The notes under the pieces: generated by a model
What the model was told of the DNA's origin: nothing
The model's input: the letters and a program-made list of their open reading frames with translations, nothing else
The model's database searches: none
From: Cyanoderma ruficeps
Taxonomy: Eukaryota > Chordata > Aves > Passeriformes > Timaliidae
Assembly: GCA_008694505.1 (NCBI GenBank)
Contig: VZDJ01000594.1
Span: forward strand, 12,298,026-12,362,025
DNA length: 64,000 nt
Reading direction: 5' to 3'
Translations under genes and position numbers: made by a program
Part shown: piece by piece, positions 14,301 to 45,333 of the stretch
Numbering within the stretch: the first letter of the stretch is position 1
Layout of the letters: each line of letters begins with the position of its first letter

Positions 14301-17150
14301 TTGACAGAAATTGACAGAAGTTCTCTTTCATTGAATTACATTGCTGTCACAAATGTACAGTTTTATGACACATATTCAAATATAACACCAGATAGTGGAG
14401 TAAAGTAGCAGTTGGTAAGCACCTATTCATCCATCAGATGAATATCTGATAAGAAGCAGAACAGGCACAGCCTTAGCCAGAGGTAAATACTAAAGCAATC
14501 AAAAAGAGATTTCTAACAGAATGGTAAATGTAACTGTCATTCTAACATTCTTCTCTTTGCTTATTACAATTATACAGTGCAGCAAATGTTTAAGTTTCAG
14601 TGTTTGATCAGTAAATCTCCTTGATTCTTCCTGAGATTCCTTAGCCCTTTTCTCAGTTGCTTTCACCTTCCTTGTAAAATAAATCAAATCAAATAAAACC
14701 CCATTCTCTGAACTCCAGATACCCAAACCTTAAGGTCAAGGATGTTTTTGCTACCACACCCATTTCTTTTAACCTCTCAATGCCCTTTGATCAAGGCTGT
14801 TGGCATAGGAAGAGCTTCGCTACAGTTGATACTATCTGCAGCACTATAGCAGAAACCTGAAACATTCTTGCTGTCAGCTGACACAATACTGGGTTTCTGC
14901 AATGCGCTGCAAAACTTCTAAATTAATTTTAATCTACATAAAAATGGACCAAAGAGGCAAGACCAAAATAAAACCTCTGTTCTGAGAATTAAACACTTTA
15001 TGTAATCCATGGTGCAAGATGAAAAACACAGAAGCAAAGTACAAATAAAAACAAAAAACCCCAAACAAGCAAACAAAAAAACCCCAAACACAAAAAGAAA
15101 GTCTGTGATTACTGCAAAACCATTACAGCAAGGGAGTTACTATCCTAATATCTAAAAAATTGTGATAAACATTTTAATAGTATGCACAGTAAGCCTCAGC
15201 TCATGGGGGAACCTTGGTATTACTACTGGGGGAAAAAAAGAAAAAGCGAAGAAAAGCAGACAGCACTGATGTGTCCCCTTCTCCTTCTGAGGATGTATTT
15301 TCTATATTTTTAATTCAGATTTACCCTGAAGAGTATTCTGAGTATGTTCTCCTATTGCACTGAGCTGAGCACATTACAGCTCCACAAATGCTGCCTGTTT
15401 CAACTTCCTGCCAGTTAAAAAGCACACACAACCCTCTTCTAAAGAACCAGCTTACACCTTCTTAGAACATCCACTGCTTTTCTGAAACTTGAAGGCGGCA
15501 AGGCCAATTTGTATTCAGCACAAGCAGAAAGGTTTGTTATAGTTTCCCTTGTGAAGGAATTTATTAATTGCAGACTGAACCTGTCTCCCACACTAGAGAA
15601 TGCTCACCTTTCTAACATTCTCATGACTTCCTGAGATGAATGATGAATTTCACCATCATTATATATAAACTTCCCCTCTTTATGAATATTCACACTATAG
15701 CATATTAAAGAGGAAATTTGCAAGGTTAAACATTGATGGTTTCCAAGTTTGTATTCAAATCTTTCAGTGAACATTTCTGGGATATAATAAAAGTAATCAA
15801 TTAACTTCCATTTCACTTTAAATCCACAGTGCACAAGTACCACAGAAACTCAGTCAAATATAAAGAGAAAGTAAGGTCCACAAGTCTCAAGCTTATTCAT
15901 GTTTAACCTTCTTTTCTAGAAAGATGTTAAGAATGTCAAAATAACGCGTTAATCAGCTAAATAATTCCACTTGAATACAATGGGCTAGACTTCTAGAGTT
16001 CATTATGTAACAGGTGCATTTGCTTCCAGGAATCCTCTTCTTGAGTATCCTGAACTAATATTTGCAATAAACAAAATATACCTTATACAAGGGGTTTGAT
16101 ACAAGTTGGTTTTATCTCTGTAGCAATTTCTCATAATCACATAAATGACTGTCCAGTTACTAAGGAAAGAGCATAAAGCAGAAAGAACACGCATGATGGC
16201 TCACACTCCTCTTCCTCCCCAAAACTGGCATTCACTTCATTTTCATGAAAAAGCAATCTACATGTACCTATATAAGAACATATATTTTATTGAAAGACAC
16301 AGAAGTCAAACATCTTTGCAGAGAACAAACAACCATCAGACTCTTACATTCAGTCCAAAATGAAGTATTAAAAGTTCCCTTCTATAGCAGCAACTTGATT
16401 CCAGGAATTTCAGTGTTTACAGCAAACAAGCAAACACAGTCATTACTTCATTTTTATATTTTCATTGCAGTTAGCAGACATGGGAACATTTGTCTTAATG
16501 TGAATTAAAAATTCACAAATGTAGTCTCTTCAAGTTATGTATTACAAGATTTCTGGTTTTTAAATGGCATGTCTGCAGTATTCACAAAAACTGCACCTAA
16601 AGACAGTAAAGAACAAAATTCTGTTAACATTGTAAGACAACACTGTGTGGATAAAAGCTGTTTTAGCTGGCAAATGAAGAATTCCATATTTCTCCTTTAT
16701 TATTGTAGCATACTGCAGAGCACTGCAATATACACCACAGATTTTGCATGTTAAATTGTCAAATTACACTGGTTTCCATCACTGTATTTATTATCTGCTT
16801 ATTTTGTTACCAAATTTAAATTGCAGCCAGCTTAACTCCATTATGTCATTATATCTTCAAACAATTCAAAATATTCCAAATATGACATGCCATATTAGTT
16901 CGAAATATTAATAACAGTGTTTCATCTTATTTTTATTTATTTTCAGAGAAATACTTACTCTACTTGGTCTTTAAAACCATTGTTGAACACTCAGTATGTG
17001 GCTGAACAGAAATAGTGTAGAGCTAACACTTACCCAAGGGTTACTGATGCAACAAACAGTAAAAGATTTAAATTACTTTCCCTGTAAATTCATCAAGAAC
17101 AGAAGGATTCCTAAGCATTCCCTCTTGGATACCTTCACTGCAAAATAAGT
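11400..17150. other. Intergenic stretch downstream of PECR
   Basis: No exon, RNA gene or recognisable mobile element. It includes an A/C-rich simple stretch near 15041-15100. The segment 12480-12780 is somewhat richer in GC than its surroundings but shows no family-like peptide. Confidence 0.6.
15041..15100. repeat. A/C-rich low-complexity stretch
   Basis: Irregular runs of A broken by C and CCCC, with no fixed period. Looks like simple low-complexity DNA. Confidence 0.7.
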
Positions 17151-17156
17151 ATTCTT

Positions 17157-17162
17157 TTTATT
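17157..17162 (-). terminator. PECR: Candidate PECR polyadenylation signal
   Basis: AATAAA on the minus strand, about 275 bases downstream of the PECR stop codon, which would give a short 3' UTR. Further AATAAA copies lie farther downstream near 16933-16940, so longer 3' ends are possible. Confidence 0.5.
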
Positions 17163-17437
17163 TACTTCTGGCTGGGATTCTTCATTACTTAATGCCTGTG
17201 CAAATGGATAATTTGTCTTTTTTATCTTTTCCCTTCCCAAAAGGCTGTTTTCAGGGCGTTTTCAGAGAAGAGATGTACAATGTAAAGCCTTTCAAAGGTT
17301 TTAAATATAAACCAACAAAAATCAAGGCACTTAATGCAGTTACATATGAGAAAAAAAATATTACTGAGAATAAGAAGGCCAAATCATAAAGTGAGATTAT
17401 CAGCAAGGGTGCAACTGGTGCAAAAAACCTCTTTCTT

Positions 17438-33893
<16,456 letters not shown>

Positions 33894-33964
33894 CTTCCCC
33901 CTCCCTCCGTCCACTCTTTCCCTGGGCGCCTCAGCCGCGCCCGCCCCCGCCGTGTGACGTGCGG

Positions 33965-34067
33965 CCCCGCCCGCCCGGGACTCGGCGTCGGGGACGGCGG
34001 AGCGGTGCCGGCGGTGGCGGCGGTGCCGGACTCCTGCGGCGCGGCAGCGCGGCACCGCGGGCGGCAG
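33965..34067 (+). other. TMEM169: TMEM169 non-coding exon 1 (5' end approximate)
   Basis: The plus strand has a near-perfect donor at 34068 (gcggcag then gtaagg) inside the shared CpG island. The coding exon downstream at 44895 has its own 5' UTR and a strong acceptor, so an upstream non-coding exon is required, and this is the best candidate. The transcription start is unknown; the left edge given is a guess. Confidence 0.6.
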
Positions 34068-37000
34068 GTAAGGCAAGGCAAGGGGGGCGGCCGTCCGCTG
34101 TCGGTATCGCCCGGGTCCGACCCCACGGGGATAGAGACCATAGACCGCTCACCGCCCGGAAGGGGTCGGTGCCTCCGTTGGCGCCGCGGGGTCGCCGCTG
34201 CAGCCCCGCGGTGAGCGCCCAGCTGCCCGCAGCCTCGTCTGCTTGCAAGGGACGGGTCGCCTTGGTTTTCTGTTCCGCTTCGGGTCACCTTCCTCGTGGA
34301 CGCGGGCAGGCAGCCTGAGGAGCAGCGGGAGCGGAGCCCTACCGGGAGCAGCCGGTGGAAAGCCCAGAGGGTGTCGCGGAGCAGAGGAAGGTGCTGGTGG
34401 TGTGCGCCTGCCGCGGACCCGCGGGCGGGCAGCCCTCTCTCCGGGCATGGACTCTGTCGGGAGGAGGCCGTGAAGGCTGAGGTGATAGCGTTTACCATGT
34501 CCCCACTAGAGTCATTTTGGGCTAAAATGCCTTTGTGACGGTGATGTCTGCTCCCCCTCTCCCGGCCCCCTTAAAATGGCCCTAAGTAAGCTCAGTTGAC
34601 ACAGAGGACAGGCAACATTATTTTCTTTTCTATCCCACAATGAAGTGACAGAGCATCTTTGTCCATTGCAGGTGATTTTAACCAGCGCTGATGTACCCAG
34701 CAGCATGTGTGTGCATGTTCGGTGTCTTTTCAGGCATCTCCTCTGTCCTTTTCAATAGAAGAGATGTTTGAAAGTACGTCTCAATTTTGTTTTGTTATTT
34801 TTGCCTTAGGAGAGTTGGATAATGTGAGAAGAGAGTGAGGGGTTTTTTTGTTTGTTTGGTTTGGTTTTGTTTTTTCTTTAAAGACATAAAAGTTGTGGTA
34901 GAATCACTGAGTCTGTTTTGGGATTCTCATTTGTGAAACAAAACTATTTACTTTTCCAAAAGCGTGTTTTAAGGTTTAATACTTTAAATCGGTGACAATT
35001 TTAGGATAACTTCTTTATCCTGAACTTCAGTATGTTTCGATGGAAGCTGTATACCCTCCTTTTAAGTGTGTGGGAGCGAAGGCATGGAGAAATTAACCGT
35101 GTGTCCAGGTTCATTCACCAAAGGGTGACAAGACAGGGGTGTATTTCTGCATGATAATTTAGGCCAATAAGGCAACGGTTAGCCAAAATTGCCCATTTCG
35201 GGAGGGTCAATGTTTGCAGAATACTTCAGTATTTTTAAAGCATTCCACTTTCTGGGGGGTAAACGTGAAGCACGGAGTGACACTGCAAAAAAAAAATTAA
35301 ATTCCCTCCCTTTAATTGTCTTTCTCAATCTGAGACTTCACAGATCCCCATTAACTGTCTCTGGGTGTCCTACACATCTTAAGCAGAGCAATCATTAATT
35401 AATCCCAGGGAGAAGCACTCATCTGTGCTAGTGAATTAGATCTTCATATTCCAGCCTGCCTGCCATCCCAACTGAGCTGCATGGCTCCAAGGAAAATCCA
35501 ATGGGCCTTTCTACTCATGTGACCTCCTTGACTTCAGTGTTCTTCCTGGAAAGCACTATCAAAGAATTTTTCTTCCCTATCAGGATATATTGCTTGGTTT
35601 CTGGAATTTCCCAATAGCCACAGAAATGCCATAAATAAGGGGCTGAACACATGAGTTAAGGTTCTGTGAGTGATGGGTGGGAGGAGAAAGGGGAAAGGCA
35701 TGAAGACTGTAGAGGAAGGAGGAAGGGAAAGGAGACATCCATTCCTTGGCATTCAGTGGAGGGTTGCCCCTTCTGGTAACAAAATGTATCCACAAAAAAT
35801 AGAGCTGGGATAACCAATGTTCACAGACATTTTCAGCAAAGCAGCAGCTTCTCTTCACTGCTGTGTGCATTGCCTTTGAACCAAAGATTCAAACTGTACC
35901 TTTGTGTGAATCAATTTGATCCCGGTCATGGAAATTGAAAGTTATTTAAGCTGAAAGTAAGAAAATCATATTAACTAAAATCAATTTTAATCTCCTCATA
36001 TGCTTCTACTTTCTTAATCACAAAGGAATGTTCCTTTTCTTTTATTGATAGCATTAAAACATGTCGGTCTGTCACTGCACACAGACAGTGGTAAATTCAG
36101 TGAGCCTAAAGCTTTTGCATATTGATGTTACTCTATAAACTTAATGTTAAGATTCTGAATTTTTATGTATTAGGTAATAGTGTCTGATTAGACAGCTTAT
36201 TTTTTATTTATTTTTTCAGCATATGTCAGCTTGCCTTTGGAAGAAAATAAATCTACATTTAAAGCCTCGGAGTCTTAATTTTTGTTTCTTTGAAGTTAAC
36301 CATGCGACTTTTTTTGCCTTGGTATAACTATCACTTTAAACATCAACCATTCAAAAGTGAAAATGACAAAAAAAGAACTCAGTAGTTTTTTCCAGTTGTC
36401 AGCTCCTTTGGAGTTGTAGGATTAGCATATGTCATTCTTGAACATCTACTTTTTTATTTACATATTGAAGAGGAAAAACTAGATTTCCTGTTTCTACAGC
36501 TCCCAGATTGTGTCTTGGCTTTGAATGAAGTAGTTCAATTTATTGAGATGAATAGGAAACTGCATTTTCAGAAAAGGCAACTTTTGTCCAAAGCTGATGT
36601 GCTTTGCCAGCCTGTGGCTCAGCTATTCAGCTGATGACTCCTGTTAGTCCAGTTTACTGCCAGGGTTTAAAAATCCTGGTACTGATATGGACTGCCTTGA
36701 AAATTCCTTATGGCATTCTACCCTTCAGGGATCTGTGCCTTCCTATAGCTCAGAATCTACGTTGGCAAGGGGGAAGGTCTCAAGAGTTAAGTACCAACCT
36801 GATGTGAGAAAAGAGGTGGCTCCAAACAGGAAAGAAACCTCCACAGGGTCCAAACCCTGTGAGAGGTATCCCTGGAGTCAGTAGTCTCACAAGGAGGTAA
36901 GGGCAGAAGAGATTTAATGAAAAGCATCTTAGTGCCAGAAATAAAATTTTAAGGCTGGAGACAGTTTCTCATAGAGGATTTCTGCTAATTAACCTTCAGA

Positions 37001-40000
37001 AAAGTGCAGGCTTGCACTCCAGTAGCCTCTGCTTTCCCAGACCCCACTCTTATGGCTGCTCCAGGTTCGTATTTTTCTTCTCCTGGGATACCAAAAACCA
37101 CACAAAGTATAACAACAGTAATTTCTTCCCTCCCCATACCTATTACAAGAAATGCTTGGATTGAGCCAAAACCAAATGAAAGCTGCCATGAGTTTGTGTC
37201 CTTTCCTCTCTGGACCTTTCCATGGGATTATGCAACAGGCCATTTTGGAAATCCCTGCTACTTTCACCTCCTGTCTGTACATTCTCTCCTGAGGCTGCTC
37301 TTCCTTTCATCATCTCTCAACAGCAAGTGAGAGCCTTTTTGGTTTGTGGCTTCTGGTTTCCATGTCAGAGCAGCCTCCTGGTCAGCCCCAGCTGACGTTC
37401 AGGCTTTCTGGTCAATTCATCTTTTTAGAGATGTCCTCTCTGAAAAGGCACTTTACTCTCAGCCATGTCCTGGGGGATTTCAGTCCAACTGGAAGATAAA
37501 CAGGATTTTACAATCTTTTGTCATTATCTCTAGTAATTTCATTCCAGTGATATTAAAAAAAAAGAGAGAGAGAAAGGAGGAGATACCAAGACAGGCATCC
37601 CACTCAAAGCAGTGTTTACAGAGGTACAAGATATAGAATATCAGCATCAAACAGTTTGAAACAGGTATGTAAGTAGATTTTCTAAACAATCACACAACCT
37701 GCTAATATTGTACTACTGATATTGAAGCATTCACTTTTCTGCAATTCAAAGTGCTGCATTTTTAATATCCTGGCATCACAGGTCTCCATCCAATCACAAC
37801 TCCCCTGAGCCAAGTAATTCCTGGCTCAATATCTCTGCTGGAGATACTGTCTAAATATCCTAGATTATATTTACTGTGCAATGCGTTAAACAATCCTGAA
37901 CCACTCCCAGGGGAATATTCTCCCTGTGCAGTTGTGCTGTCCAGCAATTCCTGGGCTGCAGCCAGGTGTTACTCAGAGAAAGCTCTGGTTTGAAGCCCCC
38001 AAATATCTTGCCTAAAGCAGAACCACAGGATGTATGTAGCTTGTTGTTGGTATTTTTCAGATAACGCTTTCCAGACTGGATTTACAGTTGACTTTTCCAT
38101 TAGGCTGTATGGCTCCAACTGCTTCCTCTCTAATTGCAGGTATTTCAATGTGTGGTTTCTCCTTATTTTGTCAGAGTAAGGCACTGGGGTGCTTGATCTT
38201 GCCAGCACAGAGCAGGGCAGGAAAGGAGATTGAGACTGAGGTTGTTAGGGATCTTCTGAGTAGGAAGGAAGGAAAAAGAGCCTGAGGTGTTAACTAGGGT
38301 CCTTGCTTCTAGTTATTTAAAAGCCAATTGCCCACTCTGGTTTGTGTATGCAGGAAGTTCCTAGTGCATCTTCCAATCCCAACCAAGGACAAATTGGGTT
38401 TTATACCAAAAAAAAAAAAAAAACCCAACCAAAATAAGCCCCCAAATAACATGCTACACTTCATCCCAGCCTAAAGGCACTGCTGTGGAGGCAGGATGTT
38501 TGACTAAAGTTGGTGGGATGTCAGATGTTCCTATGGTACAGTGTAATCCAGCAGTGACCTGGGGGATGGGGGTGGGATTGCAATGAGCACCCGCTGTTTC
38601 GAGGTGCAGGATGGCCTGGTTTGGCAAATCCAGAGGTGAAGGGTAGAGCAGGGGAACGGAGAAAGCGTGCCTCTACAATTGAAATTTAATTTTTCCTACA
38701 ACATTTAGGGACTTGGGTTGAGTTTATTCAAGACTCATATCTAAATGCTTGGTTTGCTTTGAAGATTTCAAACCTTCCATTTCCAAATCAGGCTCCTTTT
38801 AAAGCCTTGGTTCTCTTTAAAGGCTAAAGTGCCCATGCTGTTCCTTGACATTTTTAGCATAATATAATAAACATAAAGAAACAGATATCATCCATGTGGA
38901 GGCAGTGGGAAGCTTTGTGTCTTTTATCTCAGTTTCACTTTCTTCTAGCAGTCTGTTCAAATAAGTGGGAAGATGAGGGCATTTCAGGCTTTTGCTCCAA
39001 AAAAGGTAAACGAGTACAGCTGGGGGATTCTTAAAAAGTTGGGATGCAAGAAAATTCATTGGGGATTTATAAAATGAAAATGCTCATCTATTCTTGTATG
39101 CCGTCTTCCAGTCTTCAGTAATAAGTGATCTACACAGCAGTTATTGTTCTGTGACATTTGGAAAAGTTATGGAACAGCAAAGGAAAATAAAAAGAACTGA
39201 TTCATAAAACAGATACTCTGTAAAATGTCCTTGGCTTTTAAAAATATCCTTGGAAAATGTCATTCAGAAACAATATCGTGATACTGTGAAATGCATCTCT
39301 CCACTACTTTTTTTTGGTGTTTTGTCTGTATCTGTAGAATGCTGTCAGCAAGTGTTTGGTGTCTTGTGGAAGAATGGAAGGGACAGTAAGGATCCTGAGC
39401 CCCCCAGCATTGCCCCAGGAGCCAGGAAGCCCTTAATCCACACCCAAGCAAGTCCAGTCTTGCTGCAGCTCCAGTGATTGTCATCTGAGCTGGCCACAGC
39501 AGGTTTGGCTCGTGGTGTGGTGCAGGGCTAGCACTAATGGCACCTGCCAGCAGGCAGGAGCTGTGTGCCTGTGATAAACTGGAGGGATTGGGCAAACTTG
39601 GGTCTGTCAGTGCTTGCTCACAGAAATCCATGTTGCTTGTCCATGCCTCCCTTTGCTTTTAGCTTGAGCTTTTAGCACCCTCTGCTCCTGAGGGGAAGGC
39701 ATGGAGCATGGGGGACTCCACTAGCAAACGCCTGTAAAGTTTCTGGTGACTTGGGTCATCTTACTGTGTTATCCCCTCTGCTCAGTGTCATCCTCTGCTT
39801 TTGGCAGTCCAGCTTGAAGTCTGCTCCTGCTTGGAAGCACGCCCAGAGCATGGTCATTTTTCTTGTTTCTCTTTCCAAGAAATGAAAGTGCTTGGAAGCC
39901 TGTGGATTAAGCAGGGAGGGAAAGATGGGTGTGAAGTTTGAACTTTGGTGTTTGTTTTCTTTTACCTTGCTGGGGTGGCAGAGGTAGATATTTTCCTTTG

Positions 40001-40705
40001 TGTTTCTTGTGTTGTTATACAGACATTTAATGCAGTCTGAAATCAGCCACTGCCAGGAGGGGTGGGGTTTTTTCCCCCTCCTTCCTTAGACATTCTTCCC
40101 TGTAGAAGGAGCTGCTTGGTGAAGAATCTGTATGGCTAAAAATAACATTTTATTATTTTCAGTGAGATAAATCCCCCTGTCAAGCTCACCACAAGCTGCA
40201 CAGACCCTGGTACTGATAGGAAGGAGCTGTTCTTGCCTCACCGTCTAATATGTCATTCATTCATCACAGCCTTGAGTATTTGCTAGTTTCAAGTAACTGT
40301 GCAATCTAGTTTGACCTATTTCACCATGAAATGAAGAGGAAACACATCCTCTCTTTTAGCAGGTGGGGATGCATATGTGAAAGATAACGTGGAGTCATTT
40401 AGGTATTTAAAACAGATCCAGAGCTGTGGAGGGAGCCCTACCACTTGGCCCTTTTCCTACATAATACATGAATTAAATGTGCTTTTTAAATGTATCTTGT
40501 CATGTGTTTTTCTAGGGCCTGGGGGCTGCATGGTCTGCATTAAACCAATGCATTTCATCGTAACATGATTGATTGGTGACAGACAGATCTGTCCTGAACA
40601 GCTGGATGCATCTAATACCACCTATTTTTCATGTGTACAATTTGCCAGCAGATAACCCCTTTAACAATACTGGGGTTTGGAAAAGATCTTTTGGGTAATA
40701 TGCTG

Positions 40706-40756
40706 AAAACCACACACATGCACATGCATGCTCAAAACCACACACATGCACATGCA
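40706..40756. repeat. Two-copy tandem duplication, 28-bp period
   Basis: The same 23 bases, starting aaaaccacacacatgc, occur at 40706-40728 and 40734-40756 with five different bases between them. CA-rich; probably replication slippage. Confidence 0.85.
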
Positions 40757-43220
40757 CTAAATCAGAGGTGGGGGTTGAGTGGAGATGGGGTTGGGGATGC
40801 AGAGGTTATAGAGTAAAAGCAGCAAGCAAAGGAAGATCTGTGGCTGGGAAGCTCTCAAGGTGTGTCTCTGGGGTAGATTTCCCTTCGTCTCTTCCCCATC
40901 CTGCATAAATCACAGTGCTTCTAAAGCACAGGTTGTTTTTTTTGTTTCTACAGACAACCCCTGCATGATGTGAGTGAAGATGCCGTGCCAGTTCTTCTTA
41001 TGTGTTGTACATTTTATATGACTATAAAAATAAAAATTTATTCTCCTTGCTGCTTACCGTCTACATTTTTTCCTCTCATGTCTGCTCTGAGAAGTCATAA
41101 AAAGGTTACTTGTGCTGTAGCAGGGATTTAAGATCAAGGATTTTATTAGCTTGCAGGAAGGGTCTTCCTTCCCATCTGCATTCAAACCAGATCATTTCTC
41201 TCCTGTTAGCAGCAGGATCAAACCCTGAAAACCAGTGGAAGAAGCTTCTTTTGACCTAAATGGTGCAAAGCCAAGCTTTTAGGCTCCTGTTTTGTGTGTC
41301 AAAGACTATTACTGTCACAGGAAGCATAAGCAGCCATAGCTTTCCTGCATAGTAACAGAAGACTGTGCTTCTAAAAATTACTCTACAAAGTGTTTTTGCA
41401 GAGCAGCCTCCCCAGGGTTCTCCATCTGTTTTCATATGGAGATTAATAACAATTTTTTTGGCTAATAAACTGCTCCTTGCTATCTCTGAAATATGACCAT
41501 TTATTTTCCTTCCCTCCCATGGACAGTTATTAGATGCCTGTCTGCCCCGGTGCTCCCATGTGGGAGGCATCACTAGTATGAGATGCGCAGCAATTGTTAA
41601 TGTTTCAGCTCCACAGCAAGGCTTTTAAAGGGTGAAGATTTTGGGATGTGGCTGAAGGAACTGATGCTGTGGACAGCTGTGTAGTGCTGAGGGCTGGCCT
41701 TATTCTTAGAAGTTGTAAAGAAAAGGAAGAGAGGAAAATTAAGCTCTTTGTACACTGCTGTGATTTCTGCAAGAGCCTGTTCCTTGCTTGCAACTACAGA
41801 GAAAATATTCCCAGGAAAAATGGGATTGAGGCTTGAACCTGTTCAACTCAGCAGCACTGCTGTGGGATGTAGGGCTGATGGTGGTATTTTGAAGTGTTGT
41901 GTTCAGAAGTTTTGGATCAGCTGGCAGGGGATATTCTAGCTGCTTCATTGGGAAGCGGATGAGAGAAAAATATACATGTACTGTGCAAACAGGCATAAGA
42001 GCAGGAGAGATGTTTGTGATCTTCAATCTGACTTCCCCCTAATGCAAACCACAGGACTTCCCCTCTTCTGGTCAAGTACAGGTGACCAAAATTCTGCCAA
42101 GATAGTCAGTCCAGATTTGGAAGTTTCCCATGACACTTTATCACCCAGAGATATATACCAAGGGACAGGACACCTACCCACTTTGTTAAAACACCTACCT
42201 AACGTCTGCCCTGTATTTGCATCTTTCAGCTTTTTATCTTGCTGCATCCTCCTCTGCTGGGTCACAAGGATCTCCTACATGCTTTTGGTTTTGATGTAGA
42301 CAGACTGACATCAGATTCTACCTTCTTGTGCCTCAAACAGAATAATCTGGGCTCCTTCACTTCCTCATCCCAAGGGCTTTCACTCAGCCACAGCAGTGCT
42401 TCTTAGGGGCTTGTCTCCCGTTGCCCATTCCCTCTCCTTTTATCAGCAAGAGGAGAAACTAAGTTGCCACTCTCAGATTGCCCTGCTGTGGAGGTGTTTC
42501 TAGTCCTGGTGGTAACTCACAGAGGCAGTAGCTGCTATAGTGGGATGGGAACATCAGACATAGCAAAATAACTTGGGGATCATAGTCATCTTCTGGTCAT
42601 TAGTCAGCATTCTGCTGTGTGGTGAGCACAAGAACAGGACACACATTGCCAGTGCCTATCTGTGAGATTCAAGTGGGACATCACCTTGCTCCTTGCACCA
42701 TCAAGGCTGACATAGTCCTTTGGGCTTTGGCATCACACTGAGAACTGACATTAGCTTTTCATCCACTGTGAGTTTAAGCAAGGCCACAGCTTGATCAACT
42801 TTAAGGAAAAAAAAAAGCCCAACTACCAATATTTGCCTGTAGCTTTGTGTTATTTTTAAATGTTACTTGTAAGTCATCCCCTTCTCAAGTCAGTAAGGAC
42901 TGAATGTGGAACTACAGCCAGGAACTTTGGGAATCTAATCAGCTTCTGTGTCTCCAGACTTTTAGTAGATTATTCCAGAAGTGATGCTTTTGGTTTCTCT
43001 GTTTCCAGGCCTGTTTTCCTCACTTTAGGAAGCAGAATCTTACTGTTGTCTCAATAGGCTCAATCATATAATTTTGGAGTTTTATAGCAATACATGAGAT
43101 TTTACAGCTGATTTTCAGAGAAAAATGTTAGAGCCTATTGTACTTCCTGAATGAATTTACCACAAAGAGCCAGTTTATTCCATAGCATAAATTCTTTCCA
43201 TTTACCCAAAAAGGCATTTT

Positions 43221-43261
43221 AAAAACCAAACAAACAAAACCAACAACAACAACAAACAAAA
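43221..43261. repeat. A/C-rich simple repeat
   Basis: Mixed AAAC and AAC units in a run of about 40 bp inside TMEM169 intron 1. Confidence 0.75.
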
Positions 43262-44894
43262 GCTTACGTGAATTTCTGTTTTCCAGCATGTCTGCTAATT
43301 TAGGTGTACATGTTTTATGCTTATGCAGGTGTTATGGCAATCTAAACAGACTCTTCCAGCCATGCTGCAGAGCTAAAAATATTGTCTGCCCAATGATTTA
43401 GAAGTAGTCTGGCTTCTGGGGTATGCTGAATCTTGAGGGGTTTTTAAGTCCATTTTATGTGTCTTCTGATCACTAGAAAAACTTATTTTCTCTAATGCAC
43501 AAAAATAATCTGAGTTGTTGAATTCTTCAAGGCTCCATGGACCCAAATGGGCACAGTCTTAGGTGTTAAAGTGGTACAATTACAAGTTTTGTGTGGGTGT
43601 GGTGTGTGTAAGTGTGAGCGTAGGAGGCATAAACAGTTGATCTAAAGTTCTGCACAAAATTTCAAAACAGACCAGCAAAATCTTAAATCTGTGGGAAGAC
43701 CAGGACCATACTGCTGCATTTCAAAATGCTCAATTTTTTTCTGTCATCCATTCAAGTAAAACTATTTCCCCAGCATTATGTAGGCTATAAACTATGATAC
43801 CTGTGTTTCTTAGTTTCCTGTTAAAGGAAAGATTCAGTTACTAGGTAGAAGCTTAATTATTGGTCAGACGCATTCTTTTAAATACAAATGTTCATATAAA
43901 TGTTCAACAGAGCTCTTCAGAATTGTTAAAATGTTATTCATTGTATTCAGATTTGTACCTAAATGCTTCATGAACCTTAGCACAGTCAATTTCCTTAAAT
44001 GTTATGAAATCTGAGAACCATTAATCCTTTTTCCATATTCATGGTGCAGTATTTGCCTGCCTCGATGCATGTTTAATTATGTGGGTTTTACTTAGGCAGC
44101 TTTCCCATGGATGACAGTTTCACTTGATATTGCTGTTAACTTTGCTTGAATGAGGAGCAAAAATTAATTTTTTAAAAAACGATTTGTGAAGACTTGTTGT
44201 TTTATCTGTTCAGTCAGAAGAATTTGCTGTGGTTCCCAATTCCCTCTCCAGCAAAGTCATCTTAATAATAATTTTGCTTTAAATCCACTGTATATTCTGT
44301 ATTTTTAAAGTATGGCAACACTACATATTGTTAAAGTTTGAAGCAACACTCATTTTGACATAATTTGATGAATTTTTGCAATACCCTTGCAAAGGGGAGT
44401 AAATCATTAGATGCTCAGAATGAGAAAGGCTGGCACCAATATAGCTGTTGTAATGCTGGACAAGCACAGTGTTCCTATTGCAGTTGTCTGTAGGCCAGTC
44501 CCTTAAATCGGTCAACTTCTTTTTCATCTTTGGTTTCAATCCTTTATTCTGACGCATTTGGGCCAAAACTATTGTCTCTTGTTTGTTTTCAGCATTGGAG
44601 AAGAATGTTAAATTCATACAGTAAGCTGGCTATGTTTAATCCCTTCTTATAAATGTTAATACTCTTTCCACTAGCTTTCATTTGTTGTAGTCCAGAAAAC
44701 TGGACCCTAAGAATCAAGATAGATTAGATACCACAAAACGTGTATCCATGTAAGAGAGCTGATGTTCAGGACAGTAATAGAGATCTTCAGATGACATTTA
44801 AACCAGTTGAAAGTAAGCCTTTTTAGGAAAATTCTGCCAATCTTTTCTGCTTGGTAAGACAAAGACACTTTTTCACCCTTCTCTCTCATTTTAG

Positions 44895-45333
44895 GCTGGG
44901 AATGGAGTGCATAGTTTGGATACCAGCAGTGGGACATCTTACCAGAACAAAGCATCCATGGAACCATTGTTAATCCATGACTTCTAAGTGCAGGATTGGT
45001 GCTGCTGGATTGGAAACAGATGCTACAAGATGCCAGGCGAGGTGACTGAGAGCAGCAGTGGGATGGAGGAGACTGTGCACAAAGACAGCAAGTCTGGAGG
45101 CCAGAGCCCTCGCTGTGGCACAATGAGAAGGGCTGTGGCCACCACTGTCACCTTTGATGGGGAAGCCACTATGGACCGGAGGAAAAAGAAGAAAAAAGAG
45201 TCGCGCCCCGAGTCAATAATAGTGTATCGGTCCGAGAGTGACAATAAGGTGGAAGAAGAACAGGTGGATGAAGAAGGAGGGGAGAGGAGCTCTGAGGAAG
45301 GCTCTAAGTTCCTGGGTCAGTCTATGACAGATG
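44895..45333 (+). other. TMEM169: TMEM169 exon 2 (5' UTR and N-terminal coding part)
   Basis: A strong polypyrimidine tract ending in ttttag at 44889-44894 precedes the exon. The coding part runs from ATG 45063 (G at -3 and +4, a good initiation context) or ATG 45030 (A at -3) to the donor at 45334 (gtacgt). The exon ends with the first base of a split Gly codon. Confidence 0.85.

Larger units (their letters stand above)
34068..44894 (+). other. TMEM169: TMEM169 intron 1
   Basis: About 10.8 kb without a recognisable coding exon. It contains a poly-A run (38408-38423), a 28-bp-period duplication near 40706-40756 and an A/C-rich stretch near 43221-43261. The short open frames show no family features. 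Confidence 0.6.
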
